Below are positions 6,361 to 7,011 of a stretch of 7,011 nt of DNA, one piece after another. The stretch spans positions 1-7,011 of the forward strand of contig JAGBZE010000001.1 of assembly GCA_017628435.1 (NCBI GenBank), in the 5' to 3' direction. The notes under the pieces were generated by a model, which worked only from the letters and a program-made list of their open reading frames with translations, had not been told where the DNA came from and did not search any database. The translations under genes were made by a program, and so were the position numbers. Every line of letters begins with the position of its first letter. The first letter of the stretch is position 1. Origin of the DNA: Akkermansia sp. Lineage in GTDB: Bacteria > Verrucomicrobiota > Verrucomicrobiia > Verrucomicrobiales > Akkermansiaceae.

Positions 6361-6400
6361 CAAAACGAAAAAGCGCAGCAACGAAAAAGTTGCTGCGCTT
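6361..6400 (-). terminator. Rho-independent terminator of tRNA-Cys
   Basis: A perfect 12-bp stem (6371-6382 with 6389-6400, AAGCGCAGCAAC/GTTGCTGCGCTT) encloses a 6-nt loop. On the minus strand it is followed by TTTTTCGTTTTG. It begins 4 bases after the tRNA 3' end and separates the tRNA transcript from the nrdA promoter. Confidence 0.92.
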
Positions 6401-6404
6401 TCAG

Positions 6405-6478
6405 AGGCGGGAGTGGGATTTGAACCCACGAATGACGGTTTTGCAAACCGTTGCCTTAGGCCACTTGGCTATCCCGCC
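6405..6478 (-). tRNA. tRNA-Cys (anticodon GCA)
   Basis: The 74-nt cloverleaf on the minus strand has a 7-bp acceptor stem (GGCGGGA/TCCCGCC), a D arm (GCCAAGTGGCCTAAGGC), an anticodon arm ACGGT-TTGCAAA-ACCGT with anticodon GCA, a 5-nt variable loop, and a T arm GTGGG-TTCAAAT-CCCAC. The discriminator base is U, a known identity element for cysteinyl-tRNA synthetase, which agrees with the anticodon. CCA is not encoded (CTG follows), so it must be added by tRNA nucleotidyltransferase. The gene is monocistronic, with its own promoter and terminator. Confidence 0.97.
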
Positions 6479-6500
6479 AGGTTGCGTGGTTGCGGGGCAG

Positions 6501-6529
6501 AGTATACAAAAGGAATGCGTGGGAGTCAA
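6501..6529 (-). promoter_or_regulatory. Strong sigma70 promoter of tRNA-Cys
   Basis: On the minus strand TTGACT (6529-6524) and TATACT (6506-6501) are separated by the optimal 17 bp. A GC-rich discriminator (CTGCCCCGC) follows, as is common at growth-rate- and ppGpp-controlled stable-RNA promoters. The mature tRNA begins about 16 bases after the expected start, so a short 5' leader is removed by RNase P. Confidence 0.85.
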
Positions 6530-6609
6530 GAGAAAATTACACAATGCTTGAATTTTTTTAGAGGAAGCGTGAAAATAGCTGATTTCTGTGTAGAGAAAGG
6601 AAATTTGTG

Positions 6610-6638
6610 TTGACTCTGAGGGGGTGAATCTATATACT
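6610..6638 (+). promoter_or_regulatory. Strong sigma70 promoter of gap
   Basis: TTGACT (6610-6615) and TATACT (6633-6638) are separated by 17 bp, the same elements and spacing as in the divergent tRNA-Cys promoter. Transcription is expected near 6645, giving a leader of about 60 bases before gap. The 80 bp between the two divergent -35 elements are AT-rich and contain no gene. Confidence 0.83.
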
Positions 6639-6655
6639 TACTCTCGCCTTGCCAG

Positions 6656-6670
6656 GCCCGGTGGCCGGGC
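6656..6670 (+). promoter_or_regulatory. GC hairpin in the gap 5' leader
   Basis: GCCCGG (6656-6661) and CCGGGC (6665-6670) pair around a 3-nt loop, close to the predicted 5' end of the gap mRNA. No T tract follows, so it is not a terminator. A 5' hairpin of this kind may protect the mRNA from decay or keep the downstream A/U-rich start region open. The role is inference. Confidence 0.5.
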
Positions 6671-6704
6671 GGGTCTAAACTTAAAAACCATTTATCCTAA
6701 TACT

Positions 6705-7011
6705 ATGGCTAAATACGCTATTAACGGTTTCGGTCGCATTGGTCGCAATGTGCTTCGCGCCATGTCCCAGGCCGAGCTCGAGAAGGTTGTTGCTATTCAC
6801 GACCTTACCCCCATCGCTACCACTGCTCACCTGCTTAAGTATGACTCCACGCAGGGCAAGTTCAACGGCACCATCGAAGTTGATGGTGACAACCTGATCG
6901 TGAACGGCCACCCCATCAAGATTGTTGGTGGTATGCTGGGTCCGGATCAGCTTCCCTGGGCTGAGCTGGGTGTTGACGTTGTTCTTGAGTCCACCGGTCT
7001 CTTCACCGCTC
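6705..7011 (+). CDS. gap: Glyceraldehyde-3-phosphate dehydrogenase, N-terminal part (3' end outside window)
   Basis: This enzyme oxidises and phosphorylates glyceraldehyde 3-phosphate to 1,3-bisphosphoglycerate with NAD in central glycolysis. The first 102 residues are visible and belong to the NAD-binding Rossmann domain. They show INGFGRIGRN (6-15, dinucleotide-binding glycine loop), D33 (IHDLT; the Asp that favours NAD over NADP), LLKYDSTQGKF (43-53), and GVDVVLESTGLF (89-100). The catalytic cysteine (near residue 150 in the family) lies beyond the window. Codons look optimised for high expression (CGC, GGT, AAC, GAC). The start is the ATG at 6705-6707, the only one that fits the family N-terminus. 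No Shine-Dalgarno sequence precedes it; the stretch before it is A/U-rich. Confidence 0.97.
   Translation, partial: MAKYAINGFGRIGRNVLRAMSQAELEKVVAIHDLTPIATTAHLLKYDSTQGKFNGTIEVDGDNLIVNGHPIKIVGGMLGPDQLPWAELGVDVVLESTGLFTA

Noticed and set aside
6344..6613. An 89-codon open frame across the tRNA-Cys region
   Set aside because: It reads through the tRNA on the opposite strand and gives the familiar spurious GVGFEPTNDGF-type peptide; tRNA, terminator and promoter explain the sequence.

Overview
The window is a bacterial chromosomal segment of ordinary housekeeping genes, moderately GC-rich, with strong Rho-independent terminators and sigma70-type promoters. No taxon can be proven from it. The PilT, class Ia ribonucleotide reductase, sigma-54 and GAPDH proteins, weak or absent Shine-Dalgarno sequences, and an intergenic repeat style that I recall from Verrucomicrobiota/Planctomycetota make a PVC-group bacterium my best guess. 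That guess is inference only.

Layout. Positions 1-637 (+) hold the C-terminal two thirds of a PilT-type twitching-motility ATPase, closed by a textbook terminator (673-711). Positions 638-1241 contain no gene. After the terminator they carry two related composite repeat units in inverted orientation (781-944 on +, 1003-1132 on -) around a 58-bp centre, and then a probable terminator for the oncoming gene. From 1242 to 6199 three genes read on the minus strand in the order nrdA, nrdB, rpoN. nrdA and nrdB overlap by 13 bases and make the two subunits of class Ia ribonucleotide reductase. rpoN (sigma-54) follows after a short gap that contains an inverted repeat and a weak candidate promoter.

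Upstream of nrdA is a sigma70-like promoter with two NrdR-box-like sites 32 bp apart, one filling the -35/-10 spacer and the other between the -10 and the start codon. This suggests NrdR repression of the reductase. Next come a tRNA-Cys(GCA) gene on the minus strand with its own terminator and a strong promoter, then a divergent strong promoter reading right into gap (GAPDH), which is cut off by the window end at residue 102.

Most of the window is conventional. The part least explained by known genes is the inverted pair of structured repeats between the convergent pilT and rpoN genes. Its main hairpin differs between the two copies at two base pairs, each with compensating changes. I see no phage genes, transposase, CRISPR array, toxin-antitoxin pair or defence system, and no convincing undescribed protein system.
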